A stretch of 64,000 nt of DNA from Fluviicola sp. (GCA_029866325.1 JARWZO010000019.1:186001-250000), one strand, 5' to 3'; shown: positions 52,862 to 62,762, counted from the first letter of the stretch. Notes: generated by a model not told the origin, from the letters alone. Program-made: numbers and translations.

Positions 52862-54961
52862 TTACGAAATTTCCGCCCAATTTGGTTTGTCTTTTAAGCG
52901 GCGAAGTGCTTCTTTTTTCAACAGGTAATGTTCAGAACGTTCCAGGCGCGAATCTAACTGTAAGATTTCCCGTGCTTTATCGCGCGCCAAAGCAACCAGC
53001 GGACCATCTTTTGCAAGGTCGGCAATGCGTAAATCCAGATCACCGCTTTGCTGTGTCCCCATCAAATCGCCGGGGCCACGCAGCTCCAGATCGACTTCCG
53101 AGATTTCAAAACCGTCGTTGGTACGCACCATGGTGGAAATGCGTTTTTTTGAATCGCGCGACAATTTATCGCCCGACATGAGGATACAAAACGATTGCTC
53201 GGCGCCACGACCTACTCTACCACGTAACTGGTGCAATTGCGACAGTCCGAACCGCTCTGAACTTTCAATGATCATGACCGACGCGTTGGGCACATTTACA
53301 CCTACTTCAATCACAGTGGTAGCTACCATGATTTGTGTTTTTCCTTCCACAAACTGGCGCATTTCGTAGTCTTTGTTTTCGGGTTTCATTTGTCCGTGAA
53401 CGATACTCACTTTGTATTCCGGCAAGGGAAATGCCCGTGTGATGGACTCATAACCATCCATGAGATTGGCGTAATCGAGTTTTTCCGATTCCTGAATGAG
53501 CGGATATACGATATAGATTTGTCGGCCTTTCGCAATTTCGTTGCGAATAAACCCGAATACAACCAAGCGGTCTTTGTCGGATTTATGCTGTGTTGTAATG
53601 GGTTTTCTGCCCGGTGGCAATTCATCGATCACCGACACGTCCAAATCGCCGTAAAAGGTCATAGCCAAGGTTCTCGGAATGGGCGTAGCGGTCATGATCA
53701 ACACATGTGGCGGAACGGTATTTTTCTTCCACATTCGTGCGCGTTGTGCCACTCCGAAACGGTGCTGTTCGTCAATGACCACAATTCCGAGGTTCTTGAA
53801 TTGAACGATGTCTTCCAACAAAGCGTGCGTTCCCACAAGGATATTTATTTCCCCGTTGAGCAATTCTTCGTGGAGAATCCGTCGCGCGGCTTTTTTGGTG
53901 GAACCGGTTAACAAGGCCACTTTTACATTGGTTTTTTCGAGTAATTCCTGAATTCCTATGAAATGCTGATTGGCCAAAATTTCGGTTGGCGCCATGATTG
54001 CTCCCTGAAAACCATTTCCAATTCCCATCAGCATTGTGAGGAGTGCAACCACTGTTTTACCGCTTCCCACATCGCCTTGCAGCAAACGGTTCATCTGTAT
54101 GCCTGAGCCCATGTCTTTACGAATTTCCTTCAGAACGCGTTTTTGTGCGTTGGTTAGGGGAAAGGGCATGTGGTTCTCGTAAAAGCTGTGAAACGCCTCA
54201 CCAACCTCTGTTAGCACATTTCCCGGAGTGCGTTGCATGGTGATGGTTTTGCGCAAGAGGAGTTCGATTTGCAAATGCAGTAATTCCTCGAGTTTAAAAC
54301 GCGTGCGGGCCAATTGGGCCAACGGAATGTCATTCGGATTGTGAATGGAAACTATGGCGCGTTCGAAAGAAGGTAAACGCAACTCTTCGCGCAAACCGGC
54401 AGGAATAGCATCCGGAAGAGAATGGCCTCCTAATTGTTGTAGCAATGCATTAATCAGCTTGTGGATTCCACGCGAATGCAATCCACCCGAAGTTAGTTTT
54501 TCGGTGGAAGAATAAACGGGTTGCCAGCCGCTACTGTGATCCACTTTCGACCATTCTGTAATTTCAGGATGCGGAATATTCCACCCTTTTCCATATTGTT
54601 TGGGTTTGCCGAATACCTGCAACAGAACGCCCGGTTTCAATGACGGAAGAATCCATTTGAAGCCTTGAAACCACATCAGTTCGATGATTCCGCTTTCGTC
54701 CTGAAATCGAGCAGTGAGTCGTTTATTGCGTCCTGTTCCGGTTTCCTGCACGCTGATGATTGTTCCCTTCAACTGCATGAAGCCATCGGTAAGATGAACA
54801 TCTTTGATAAGTTGATAGGATGAACGGTCCACATATCGAAAGGGAAAATGATACAATAAATCTGTAAACGTTGAAATTCCCAATTCGGCACGCAATAACT
54901 GCGCCCGTTGCGGACCTACTCCTTTCAGAAATTCAATGGGTGTTTGCAGCAACTCATTCAT
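52862..54961 (-). CDS. recG: ATP-dependent DNA helicase RecG
   Basis: 699 residues; branched DNA and R-loop helicase for fork rescue. The N-terminal wedge/OB fold (about 60-160) precedes Walker A LLQGDVGSGKTVVA, the Walker B box VIDEQHRFG (DEQH as in RecG), TATPIPRTLA, and motif VI QLRGRVGRG. Length and order match the family. No neighbour is functionally linked. Confidence 0.95.
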   Translation of the reverse strand: MNELLQTPIEFLKGVGPQRAQLLRAELGISTFTDLLYHFPFRYVDRSSYQLIKDVHLTDGFMQLKGTIISVQETGTGRNKRLTARFQDESGIIELMWFQGFKWILPSLKPGVLLQVFGKPKQYGKGWNIPHPEITEWSKVDHSSGWQPVYSSTEKLTSGGLHSRGIHKLINALLQQLGGHSLPDAIPAGLREELRLPSFERAIVSIHNPNDIPLAQLARTRFKLEELLHLQIELLLRKTITMQRTPGNVLTEVGEAFHSFYENHMPFPLTNAQKRVLKEIRKDMGSGIQMNRLLQGDVGSGKTVVALLTMLMGIGNGFQGAIMAPTEILANQHFIGIQELLEKTNVKVALLTGSTKKAARRILHEELLNGEINILVGTHALLEDIVQFKNLGIVVIDEQHRFGVAQRARMWKKNTVPPHVLIMTATPIPRTLAMTFYGDLDVSVIDELPPGRKPITTQHKSDKDRLVVFGFIRNEIAKGRQIYIVYPLIQESEKLDYANLMDGYESITRAFPLPEYKVSIVHGQMKPENKDYEMRQFVEGKTQIMVATTVIEVGVNVPNASVMIIESSERFGLSQLHQLRGRVGRGAEQSFCILMSGDKLSRDSKKRISTMVRTNDGFEISEVDLELRGPGDLMGTQQSGDLDLRIADLAKDGPLVALARDKAREILQLDSRLERSEHYLLKKEALRRLKDKPNWAEIS

Positions 54962-55097
54962 GCGAGGTTAAAGATATCTCTTACTTTTTTCCATAGCAAA
55001 AAAAGTAAGCAAAAATGCATTACGTCATTCCAAAGTCGTTCGCAGAAAATGGCTGTTTACGTGTTGTAGGGGTCGCTTTGAAAGGGTATAAAAGATA

Positions 55098-55129
55098 AAT
55101 GGAGCAAGGACGGGCGTCCTTACTCCATT
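55098..55129. other. Interrupted hairpin, unknown role
   Basis: AATGGAG pairs with CTCCATT and AAGGAC with GTCCTT around a GGGC loop, with one mismatch between the two stems. Not followed by a T-run. Possible small RNA or recG upstream structure. Confidence 0.5.
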
Positions 55130-55343
55130 CATTAATCAACCTAACCTAACCACCTAAATCAGAGCTAAGATACAATAATTTCCAATTAACTTCCAAATTT
55201 TCAATTGATTTTTTTTGATTTTTTTTTTGATTTATCCGTTGATTCATAGTGTATAAAATTAGTTCAACACTATGCATGCATACAGCTAAATCGTTTCATA
55301 GCTGGGTTGTAAGAGGAACGATTTTTTTCGTTTTGGTGAATAA

Positions 55344-55371
55344 AAAAAGTCTGCTTTACGGCAGACTTTTT
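55344..55371. terminator. Bidirectional terminator after dsbD
   Basis: Eleven-base stem AAAAAGTCTGC with GCAGACTTTTT and a six-base loop, with T-runs in both directions. It lies 23 bp past the DsbD stop. Confidence 0.85.
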
Positions 55372-55393
55372 CTTAATCAATTATTGATTTCGA

Positions 55394-57472
55394 TTATTTC
55401 TTGTATTCTTTCAACCCCTTTTCCAACCATTTCTGAAAAACTTCCGGATTGGAATGGTTTTGAAAATCTGCAGATCCTACCGGAATATCAACTCCTTCAG
55501 GTGTTTTAAGCACATAATAGGGCTGCGATGAGGTTTTGTATTCTCCAATCTGCATGGCCGTCCATTTATTACCGACAGTTGTTATTGAAAAATCACGTCC
55601 TCCCAATTTGACTGTTTTTTGTTCTTTTTTCGGTAATTCGGTTCTTTCATCGACGTATAGTGAAACAATTACGAAGTCGTTTTTCAAATGTTTAATTACT
55701 CCCGGTTCTCCCCAAACAGATTGCTCCATTTTACGGCAATTCACACAACCCCAACCGGTGAAGTCAACGAAAATAGGTTTGTTTACTTTTTTTGCATAAG
55801 CTACAGCTTTGTCATAATCCGTAAACGCCGGCAATCCTTGTGCTCCTTCGTGCATTCCATCTTCCAAATTGGCAGTGTTGCCCGAATTGGCTCCACCACC
55901 ACCGAATCCTTTTGGCGATTCAGCATAAAAATCAGGCGGAAGAAAGGCATTGACCAATTTCAAAGGAGCTCCCCAAAGCCCAGGGATTAAGTACATTGTA
56001 AAAGCTATGGTTAACGTCGCAATCATTGTGCGACCAACTGATAGTTTTTCGACCGGACTATCGTGCGGCAAACGAATTTTCCCTAACATATATAAGGCAA
56101 GGGTTCCAAATACAGCAACCCAAATAGCGATGAAAACTTCACGTTCAAGAAGGTGCCACTGCATGGTTGTATCTGCAGTTGATAAGAATTTAAATGCAAA
56201 TGCTATCTCCAAAAATCCTAAAAACACTTTTACTACGTTCAACCAACCGCCAGAATTTGGCATGGAGTTTAACCACGAAGGGAAAATAGCAAACAACATA
56301 AACGGTAAAGCTAATGCTGAACCGAATCCGAACATTCCAATCATTAATTCAGAAGAACCTCCTCCATTCGCGGTAATTGCACCAAGCAAACCTCCAAGAA
56401 GCGGCCCAGTACAAGAAAAGGAAGCTAGTGACAATACTAAAGCCATAAAGAAAATCCCTACAAACCCTCCTTTATCTGCTTTCGCATCAGCAGAATTCAC
56501 CCATTTGGAAGGAAGTTGAATTTCAAATCCGCCCAAGAACGATAAACCAAATACGAATAACATGACAAAGAAGAAAAGATTGAAATAAACGTTAGTCGAA
56601 AGCTCATTCAATAAGTGTCCGGCTCCGGTTATTACAACAATTCCACCTAGAAGCAAGTGAATCAAAATAATGGAACCACCGTATATAAAGGCATTGCGAA
56701 TTCCCAAGGCTCTTGTTTTGCTTCGTTTGGTGAAGAAACTTACCGTCATTGGAATCATTGGGAACACACACGGCATGATCAAAGCTGTAAAACCGCTCAG
56801 GAACGCAAAAAAGAAAATGAGACCAAGCGGTTTTTTACTGACATCGTTCTTGTCACTTACAGCTTGATTACCTTTTTTATCTTTCGGCTCATCTGCATCT
56901 TTTTGATTATCATCAGATACCGGAGCATTACTCGCTGTTTCATTGGAATCATCACCAGCATTTCCATCTGTTTGTGCACCATCATCCGTACAACCTTTCA
57001 CCTTTACCGAAAAAGAGCTTTCGTAAGGGAAAAGACAATGTGATTCATCGCACGGTTGAAATCCAAATTTTCCTTTTAACACAAAATCTTTGTCTGTTAA
57101 TACCATGATTTTCTGCTTCAAGAGGATTTTCCCCTCATGAATACTTACATCTTCATCAGACAAGTCATCGTGTTTGACAATTGATTTTGGTTCTATTACA
57201 GCCCCAACTAACTTATAGTCTTTCGAAGCAGTTAATTGGTATTTGGTTGCCGAACCAAATGTTCCTTTTGGCAGAACAACTGAATTAATGTGCCATCCCG
57301 GAACAATTGTCACTTCAGCTATTACCGTTGCCTCGCAACCTTTTTGTTCAACTTTAAATGTCCATTTGGCTTTATCCTCAGGAAATTCAACACCTTGCGA
57401 AAATCCGACCGATCCTTTCAGAAAGGTCAATACCAAACTAAACGCTAATACAATGAAGTTCATACTTTTCAT
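55394..57472 (-). CDS. DsbD-type thiol:disulfide interchange protein
   Basis: 692 residues. Order: signal peptide, N-terminal DsbD-like domain (about 25-165; a Cys pair at CDESHC), acidic linker (about 170-215), eight-helix CcdA-like transmembrane domain (about 220-520) with the electron-shuttling cysteines in IMPCVFPMIP and SFSCTGPLLGG, and a C-terminal thioredoxin domain with WGCVNC (CxxC) about 590. It carries reducing power from cytoplasmic thioredoxin to the periplasm. It is the second gene after a free DsbD N-terminal-like protein. Confidence 0.92.
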   Translation of the reverse strand: MKSMNFIVLAFSLVLTFLKGSVGFSQGVEFPEDKAKWTFKVEQKGCEATVIAEVTIVPGWHINSVVLPKGTFGSATKYQLTASKDYKLVGAVIEPKSIVKHDDLSDEDVSIHEGKILLKQKIMVLTDKDFVLKGKFGFQPCDESHCLFPYESSFSVKVKGCTDDGAQTDGNAGDDSNETASNAPVSDDNQKDADEPKDKKGNQAVSDKNDVSKKPLGLIFFFAFLSGFTALIMPCVFPMIPMTVSFFTKRSKTRALGIRNAFIYGGSIILIHLLLGGIVVITGAGHLLNELSTNVYFNLFFFVMLFVFGLSFLGGFEIQLPSKWVNSADAKADKGGFVGIFFMALVLSLASFSCTGPLLGGLLGAITANGGGSSELMIGMFGFGSALALPFMLFAIFPSWLNSMPNSGGWLNVVKVFLGFLEIAFAFKFLSTADTTMQWHLLEREVFIAIWVAVFGTLALYMLGKIRLPHDSPVEKLSVGRTMIATLTIAFTMYLIPGLWGAPLKLVNAFLPPDFYAESPKGFGGGGANSGNTANLEDGMHEGAQGLPAFTDYDKAVAYAKKVNKPIFVDFTGWGCVNCRKMEQSVWGEPGVIKHLKNDFVIVSLYVDERTELPKKEQKTVKLGGRDFSITTVGNKWTAMQIGEYKTSSQPYYVLKTPEGVDIPVGSADFQNHSNPEVFQKWLEKGLKEYKK

Positions 57473-57491
57473 GTGTTTCTAAGAATTGGAA

Positions 57492-57920
57492 TTAAGGAAT
57501 GGTAATAGTAAACGATTCATCTACAGGCGGTAGACACATGATTTCATTGCATACCATATAAGTGATATAGCCGGTAATTGTGCCTTTACTTCCGGTAGAA
57601 ACTTTGCGGGTAAAAACGGCTTGGTTCTTGAAAAAATCGAGTGATGCTTCAAAGTTTTCATCGTAAGCGTGAATGGCCTCGGGTTCTTGAACCTTTCCTG
57701 TCCATTTTACCGCTTCATTTTCATCAAATACAAAAGCAGTCGGCACCGGACCGATATCGTTTTGAATGAACTGGCTGTATAAATGCCAGCCATCTGCAAT
57801 GGTTGCACGAAATTCGATTTGATTTTCCGAGGCGTTGTAAGAAACCTCCCACGACACTTTCTCTTGCGAGAATACCCAAGTAGAAAGTGATGTGACTAAA
57901 AACAGTAAGATGTATTTCAT
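57492..57920 (-). CDS. Stand-alone DsbD N-terminal-like periplasmic protein
   Basis: 142 residues. The signal peptide ends near WVFSQEKVS. The body resembles the DsbD alpha domain (ADGWHLYSQF, YITYMVCNEIMCLPP). The two cysteines in CNEIMC are spaced like the DsbD N-terminal pair. It may be a soluble carrier fed by the DsbD gene 19 bp downstream. Both are probably driven by the box at 57943-57950. Confidence 0.85.
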   Translation of the reverse strand: MKYILLFLVTSLSTWVFSQEKVSWEVSYNASENQIEFRATIADGWHLYSQFIQNDIGPVPTAFVFDENEAVKWTGKVQEPEAIHAYDENFEASLDFFKNQAVFTRKVSTGSKGTITGYITYMVCNEIMCLPPVDESFTITIP

Positions 57921-57942
57921 TGTCGTTAAACGATTATCTATC

Positions 57943-57950
57943 CAAAGCTA
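57943..57950 (-). promoter_or_regulatory. -7 box TAGCTTTG for the DsbD operon
   Basis: Exact TAnnTTTG on the minus strand, 22 bases before the ATG at 57920. Confidence 0.5.
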
Positions 57951-58000
57951 CGAAACGAATCGCGTTTCGGATTGGAACAATGAAATAAATTCTTGAAATG

Positions 58001-58270
58001 CTAAAACTTCAACTCAACGATCCGATCGATGGGAATCCACATACCTCCTTTTAGGCAAATAAACTTGGTTCCCGTTGCCCAAATAGTTGTGTTGATGCGT
58101 TTTAAACCATCATCATCATGGAAAATGATCCCTACTTTGGTATGGTAACCATTCCCCAAACGAGTGGCTTCATCCAATCTACGACGCAACTCAGGATCTT
58201 GTTTGATAGTGACAGGTCGACTGAAAGAAAGATCTTTTACAAGCTCTTTCTCAATAACTTCTGGTTCCAT
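58001..58270 (-). CDS. Conserved-looking small hypothetical protein
   Basis: 89 residues, family not recognised. Soluble, with a central TKVGIIFHDDDGLKRINTTIWATG stretch that looks like a small beta barrel, ending IPIDRIVELKF. The pattern (strand, turn with DDDG, strand, WATG, final IPIDRI) suggests an Sm/SH3-like fold; that is inference. It lies between tilS and the DsbD operon with no close neighbour. Confidence 0.7.
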   Translation of the reverse strand: MEPEVIEKELVKDLSFSRPVTIKQDPELRRRLDEATRLGNGYHTKVGIIFHDDDGLKRINTTIWATGTKFICLKGGMWIPIDRIVELKF

Positions 58271-58378
58271 AGCAATTGAGATTTAGTTTTCTAATCGGAA
58301 TTTAGAAAAAAAAATGATTCGCAATACTTTTTCGTCTAAAAAAAACGATTCGCATTCTCAGAAAACGTAAATACCCAC

Positions 58379-59629
58379 TTATATAAAGGGTTTCATGCTT
58401 ACTTTTAAAATGGCGGAAGAATGTTCATCTGCCAATGCAGAACGCCCCACTTTCACTCCGGGAAGCCATAAAACCATCTTTCCATCGCTTAAAACAGGAA
58501 ACGAAGCGCGCTTATTCAAGGGAATCCCGAAGTCTTTTAATACCGCTTTCACCAATTGACTTCCCTTCATACCTACTGCATCAATTCGATCATCGGATTG
58601 TGGGATTCTCAGATACAATTCACCCGACAAGCGATCTGCATCGAGGTAAATCGTCCATTTATCAAAAGCAATCGGTAAGATTTCAATTTTTTCAATCTTG
58701 AAATCCCATGGGAAATCTACGGTACTTTGCCTGCTTACAATTGTGAGCGAATCTTGCTTGAACACTTCGTTAATTCCGACTAAAAAACAGGAACTGGTTC
58801 GTCCGTTTGCCAATTCTGTGAATCTATTTTTGGTCCATAACGGGAAATCAATTGCATAAAGGAACGCCACTTTTTCTTCTTCGCTCCAATTCAACCAATC
58901 GGTGCAATTGAGCTCTCCCTTCTCTTTCCAGCGATCACTCATTTCCCGGATTTGTTCGTTAACTACCGCCTGATGTTGGCGCAACAAACCCATGAAGAAC
59001 AGCACATGTTGAGTCAAATCCGGTTGGTTCTTTGCTAAAGCAGGAAGCAGTTCATTTCGGAAGAGATTGCGCAGGTAGTTAGAAGTGGCATTGCTCTTGT
59101 CTTCGCGCCATTGCACCCCTTTTTCCGTTGCATAGTTGATCAAATCCGCTTTTTCAATCTCTAAAAAAGGCCGAATCAACTGACCACGCTCGGAGTGCAT
59201 TCCACCCAAACCGAAGGTGCCGCTTCCACGATAGAGTTGTAAAAAGAACGTTTCCACTTGATCGTTGGCATGATGCGCCAATACTACCACATGATTCGGC
59301 GATTGAGCTGTCCATTGCTGAAAATGCATTCTCCGAAACGCACGTGCTGCGTCTTGCAGGTTGATTCCGGGTTGTTTGGTTAACTCAACCGGACAATGAA
59401 AAACCTGAAGATTCAACCCATTTGCTCGGGCAACACGGTCAACCAACTGTTCATCTGAATCGCTATCTGCACCACGCAAACCGTAGTTGACATGCAAAAC
59501 ATCGGGTTTGAAACCAAGTTCCAATAAACCATGAAGTAAAACCATGCTGTCAACGCCGCCACTACAGGCCACAAGGATGTGTTTTCCAGTCCAATCAACT
59601 TTTCGTAGTGCTTCGATTACCACTGACAT
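58379..59629 (-). CDS. tilS: tRNA(Ile)-lysidine synthase
   Basis: 416 residues; adds lysine to C34 of tRNA-Ile(CAU). The PP-loop ACSGGVDSM (about 21-29), LHVNYGLRG and AHHANDQVETFFL motif are intact. The C-terminal half (about 230-416) holds the substrate tRNA-binding domain with FGIPLNKRASFPVL. Its start overlaps the pabB end by 13 bases. Confidence 0.93.
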   Translation of the reverse strand: MSVVIEALRKVDWTGKHILVACSGGVDSMVLLHGLLELGFKPDVLHVNYGLRGADSDSDEQLVDRVARANGLNLQVFHCPVELTKQPGINLQDAARAFRRMHFQQWTAQSPNHVVVLAHHANDQVETFFLQLYRGSGTFGLGGMHSERGQLIRPFLEIEKADLINYATEKGVQWREDKSNATSNYLRNLFRNELLPALAKNQPDLTQHVLFFMGLLRQHQAVVNEQIREMSDRWKEKGELNCTDWLNWSEEEKVAFLYAIDFPLWTKNRFTELANGRTSSCFLVGINEVFKQDSLTIVSRQSTVDFPWDFKIEKIEILPIAFDKWTIYLDADRLSGELYLRIPQSDDRIDAVGMKGSQLVKAVLKDFGIPLNKRASFPVLSDGKMVLWLPGVKVGRSALADEHSSAILKVSMKPFI

Positions 59630-60807
59630 GTTCCTGTAGCATCTAAGATTTTACCCACTTTGGCGCGGCATTCCTGGTATTCTTCCTCTGGATCTGAAAA
59701 GATGGTAATAGCACCGCCCACACCACAAGAAATGGTTTTGCTTACGCGATCAACCAACAAGGTGCGAATCATTACATTCAGGTCGAAATCGCCATTTGGC
59801 GCGATGTATCCGGCTGCTCCTGAATAAATTCCGCGGGTGAATCGTTCGGTTTGTTCGGCGAGTTCCATAGCCGCAACTTTTGGCGCTCCCGTCATTGATC
59901 CCATCGGGAACGTTGCTTTGAGAATGTCGGAAAATGAAACCTCATCTCGCAGTTCGCAGGAAACAGTTGAAATAAGCTGATGTACCGTAGGAAAGGAATA
60001 GATTCCGAATAATTCATCGACCTGAACGGAATTTTTGGCGGCAATGCGTGATAGATCATTTCTCACCAAATCAACGATCATCACATTTTCGGTGCGGTCT
60101 TTATGGCTATTGGCCAATTGTTCTTTTAAACGAACGTCCTCTTCTGGTGTTTTTCCGCGAGGAGCAGTTCCTTTGATCGGCTGCGAAATGAGTTTGTTTC
60201 CGGTACGTGCAATAAAACGCTCCGGACTTGCCCCGGCAATCATCCATTTTTCTGATTCATAGAGTAACGAATAGGGTGCTTTCGTCACTTTATTCAACGC
60301 ATGATACATCGGAAGAATGGAATGAATTTGCACCTCTTCTGCGTAAAACTCCTGACAATAATTGATCTCGTATAAATTCCCTTGCTGAATCTGATCTTTC
60401 AGGAAGTTGATTTGATGGAGATAATCGTGTTTCGATTGTCGGGGACGCCATGTAATCGGTTCAAAAGCAACTTGATTTTCATTCAGGCAATCGGCAGCAA
60501 ATGCTTCGTTTAAAGAATCAATCACTCCTTCGGAATGGCGAATCACACCATCTTCAACTACGTAAGTCGATTCAGGAACCCAGATTGAAATGAGCGGAAA
60601 CCCCTGGTTTTCTTTTCTGCTTTTCGGATAGATTGCATCGCGCAATTCGTAGGACAATAGGATGAGACACGTTCGATCAGTATGGGTTTGTAAAAACGTT
60701 TCCAGCGCTTTCCAATCGACCACATTACGGCATTCAAAACGCGCCGATTCACCAACGCCAATGCGCCAATTTCCGTCGTTTCCGTTTAATGCAATGCGGG
60801 TTTTCAT
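59617..60807 (-). CDS. pabB: Aminodeoxychorismate synthase component I
   Basis: 396 residues from the ATG at 60807. It makes 4-amino-4-deoxychorismate from chorismate for folate. The catalytic lysine is in QPIKGTAPRGKTPEED (PIKGT marks PabB; anthranilate synthase has PIAGT). VDLVRNDLSRIA, FPMGSMTGAPKVAAME and GIYSGAAGYI are all present. A start at 60861 would include the promoter box at 60814-60821, which supports the inner ATG. No glutaminase subunit is in the window. Confidence 0.9.
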   Translation of the reverse strand: MKTRIALNGNDGNWRIGVGESARFECRNVVDWKALETFLQTHTDRTCLILLSYELRDAIYPKSRKENQGFPLISIWVPESTYVVEDGVIRHSEGVIDSLNEAFAADCLNENQVAFEPITWRPRQSKHDYLHQINFLKDQIQQGNLYEINYCQEFYAEEVQIHSILPMYHALNKVTKAPYSLLYESEKWMIAGASPERFIARTGNKLISQPIKGTAPRGKTPEEDVRLKEQLANSHKDRTENVMIVDLVRNDLSRIAAKNSVQVDELFGIYSFPTVHQLISTVSCELRDEVSFSDILKATFPMGSMTGAPKVAAMELAEQTERFTRGIYSGAAGYIAPNGDFDLNVMIRTLLVDRVSKTISCGVGGAITIFSDPEEEYQECRAKVGKILDATGTCQW

Positions 60808-60813
60808 GGGCTT

Positions 60814-60821
60814 CAAAGGTA
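60814..60821 (-). promoter_or_regulatory. -7 box TACCTTTG before pabB
   Basis: Exact TAnnTTTG, six bases before the ATG at 60807 on the minus strand; predicted leader about three nt. Confidence 0.55.
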
Positions 60822-60926
60822 CGATTTCTTGAAGATTTTTGACTACGTCATGACTACACAAAACCGCAATTGAGCGAACGGTTTGGGAGAAGATGCGATC
60901 ATTAGTAACTTAGCTCAAAAAAAAGC

Positions 60927-62246
60927 ATGCTCTATCGTCTCCTGAAATTGATTGTTGGCTTTTCCATCCGCATTTATTACCGCGAGATTCGGGTGATCAA
61001 TCAGGAGCAATTGGATCAGGAAGGTCCGGTTATTTTAATTGCGAACCACCCCAATACCTTAATGGATGCTTGGATCTTGGGACACATCAATCGGCGGCGG
61101 GTACATTACATGGCGAAGGCTACGTTTTTTAGTTCGCCTTTCAAACGAAAATTATTGGGTGCTTTGGGCATGATTCCGATCAACCGTAAAAGCGATGGCA
61201 CCACCAAAGGCGTAAAAAACAGCGATTCGTTTGAAGCTTGTTATCAATTGTTAGAAGACGGACACATTTTGGTTGTTTTCCCCGAGGGGACCAGCTTTTT
61301 GGAACGCAAATTACGCGAAATTAAAACCGGAACTGCGCGTATCGCTTTGGAAGTAGAAGCCAGAAATCTAGGGAAACTAGGCTTACAGGTCATTCCAGTT
61401 GGACTCAACTACATGAGTGCCGATCGTTTTCGCGGGCGAGTGATGATTCATGTCGGCAAGCCGATCAACGTAGCTCCATTTCTGGAAGAATACACCAAAA
61501 ACCAAGGTATTGCGGCCAAGAAACTAACAGAAAAATTCAGAACCGAATTGTCGCGGGTGTTTGTGACCATGGAAGACGAAAACAAAGAGAAACTGGTCAC
61601 GGAACTCACTTATTTATTCGATTCGCGCTACTCGAAAGAGGAAGAAAAGGGCATTCAGCAATCCATCGGTTTATTGAAAGACACCCAGCAACGATTGGAA
61701 GAACTGAGTATCTTGGCTCCCTGGAAGCTCACCGAAATTCAAAAACAGACTTCCTTATTGATCGAATCGCTTCAGTTTTTCGGCATTCGTCCGGATTTTT
61801 TGGATAGACCTTACCGAACAACCTTGTATTTGAGGCAAACCATTCAGTCGTGGCTGTTTTTGATCCTGACGATTCCCTTGTTTTTGATCGGTTTTGTTCA
61901 CAATGCCCTACCCTATTACGGAATTGGGATTCTGGTGCCGCGTTTGACCAAAGAAGTTGAATACCATGCGCCGTTGGTGGTGATTCTCGGCTTGATTTTC
62001 TACCCGATAACCTACGTTGGGTGGTGTTTGTTGTTTCATTGGATCTTTGATTTTTCATGGATTATTCTCTTGCTCTACGCCGGATTATTGCCATTCACAG
62101 GATTATTTGCTCATTTTTTCTTACGTTATATGCGGCATTTGGCTTCGAAGCAGCAATTTAGTCGGTTTGCTAAGCGAAGACGAGCCGTATTTCAGCAATT
62201 GAAACAACAACGGGATTCGTTGAACGATTTGATTTTTAAGGATTAA
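60927..62246 (+). CDS. PlsC-type acyltransferase with C-terminal membrane helices
   Basis: 439 residues. The acyltransferase part (about 20-220) shows the NHPNTLMD box (NHxxxxD), MIPINRKS, FPEGTS and VIPVGLNYMS. A coiled linker (about 225-280) leads to about four hydrophobic segments (300-410). It probably acylates lysophosphatidic acid or a related lipid at the inner membrane. The extra C-terminal helices are seen in a Bacteroidota subgroup. The final residues are basic (QQLKQQRD). Confidence 0.88.
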   Translation: MLYRLLKLIVGFSIRIYYREIRVINQEQLDQEGPVILIANHPNTLMDAWILGHINRRRVHYMAKATFFSSPFKRKLLGALGMIPINRKSDGTTKGVKNSDSFEACYQLLEDGHILVVFPEGTSFLERKLREIKTGTARIALEVEARNLGKLGLQVIPVGLNYMSADRFRGRVMIHVGKPINVAPFLEEYTKNQGIAAKKLTEKFRTELSRVFVTMEDENKEKLVTELTYLFDSRYSKEEEKGIQQSIGLLKDTQQRLEELSILAPWKLTEIQKQTSLLIESLQFFGIRPDFLDRPYRTTLYLRQTIQSWLFLILTIPLFLIGFVHNALPYYGIGILVPRLTKEVEYHAPLVVILGLIFYPITYVGWCLLFHWIFDFSWIILLLYAGLLPFTGLFAHFFLRYMRHLASKQQFSRFAKRRRAVFQQLKQQRDSLNDLIFKD

Positions 62247-62333
62247 GGACTTCACAGGGTCAACCGCGATTTTTAAAATCAGCAAAACCCAACTTTTTTT
62301 CAGTGATTTTGTTGATTGGAACGTTGCATTTGT

Positions 62334-62341
62334 TATTTTTG
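62334..62341 (+). promoter_or_regulatory. -7 box TATTTTTG before tRNA-Ser
   Basis: Exact TAnnTTTG, 24 bases before the tRNA; a TTG about 20 bases upstream may be the -33 element. Confidence 0.5.
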
Positions 62342-62364
62342 CGCCCACGTTCTTTGAACACTAT

Positions 62365-62451
<87 letters not shown>

Positions 62452-62468
62452 CTTTTTTTCGATTGCTG

Positions 62469-62498
62469 TTGCACAAGTGAAAAAGATAGCTATCTTTG
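62469..62498 (+). promoter_or_regulatory. Consensus promoter for tRNA-Pro
   Basis: TTG at 62469-62471, 19-base spacer, TATCTTTG at 62491-62498: the standard Bacteroidota TTG-N19-TAnnTTTG layout. Start predicted near 62502, 77 nt before the tRNA. Confidence 0.7.
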
Positions 62499-62578
62499 CA
62501 CCTCTCAAAAGGGAACGTTGTTCACTTTTAGAAGCACCGAAAGCGTTCGGTAGTCGAATTGAAATAGGGCATTTTGTT

Positions 62579-62653
62579 CGGGGCGTAGCGTAGTCCGGTC
62601 ATCGCGCCTGGTTTGGGACCAGGAGGTCGCAGGTTCGAATCCTGCCGCCCCGA
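62579..62653 (+). tRNA. tRNA-Pro (TGG)
   Basis: 75 nt. Acceptor CGGGGCG/CGCCCCG; anticodon arm CTGG-TTTGGGA-CCAG with TGG anticodon; TTCGAAT T loop. CCA not encoded. Confidence 0.95.
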
Positions 62654-62657
62654 CAAC

Positions 62658-62688
62658 AGGGGGATGAGCAATCATCCCCCTTTTTTTT
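62658..62688 (+). terminator. Terminator after tRNA-Pro
   Basis: Ten-base perfect stem AGGGGGATGA/TCATCCCCCT, GCAA loop, then a run of eight T. Confidence 0.95.
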
Positions 62689-62744
62689 GTTGTCATTTCT
62701 CGATACTTTGCTCCATTGCATTCCGCAAAACTCGAAATGACAAC
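62689..62744. repeat. Further copy of the CTCGATAC...CGCAAAACTCG repeat family
   Basis: Starts and ends with GTTGTCATTTC and its complement. The inner part (62699-62734) aligns to the 51.7-52.5 kb family with small deletions. Confidence 0.65.
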
Positions 62745-62762
62745 ATGATTAACAAATAGTGA

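Larger units (their letters stand above)
54962..55393. other. 432-bp intergenic region with two hairpins
   Basis: No gene seen. It contains the hairpin at 55098-55129, T-rich tracts at 55205-55235 and the terminator at 55344-55371. Confidence 0.6.

Noticed and set aside
55249-55509. Possible 86-residue gene on the plus strand
   Set aside because: Its second half is antisense to the DsbD gene and it spans a strong terminator.
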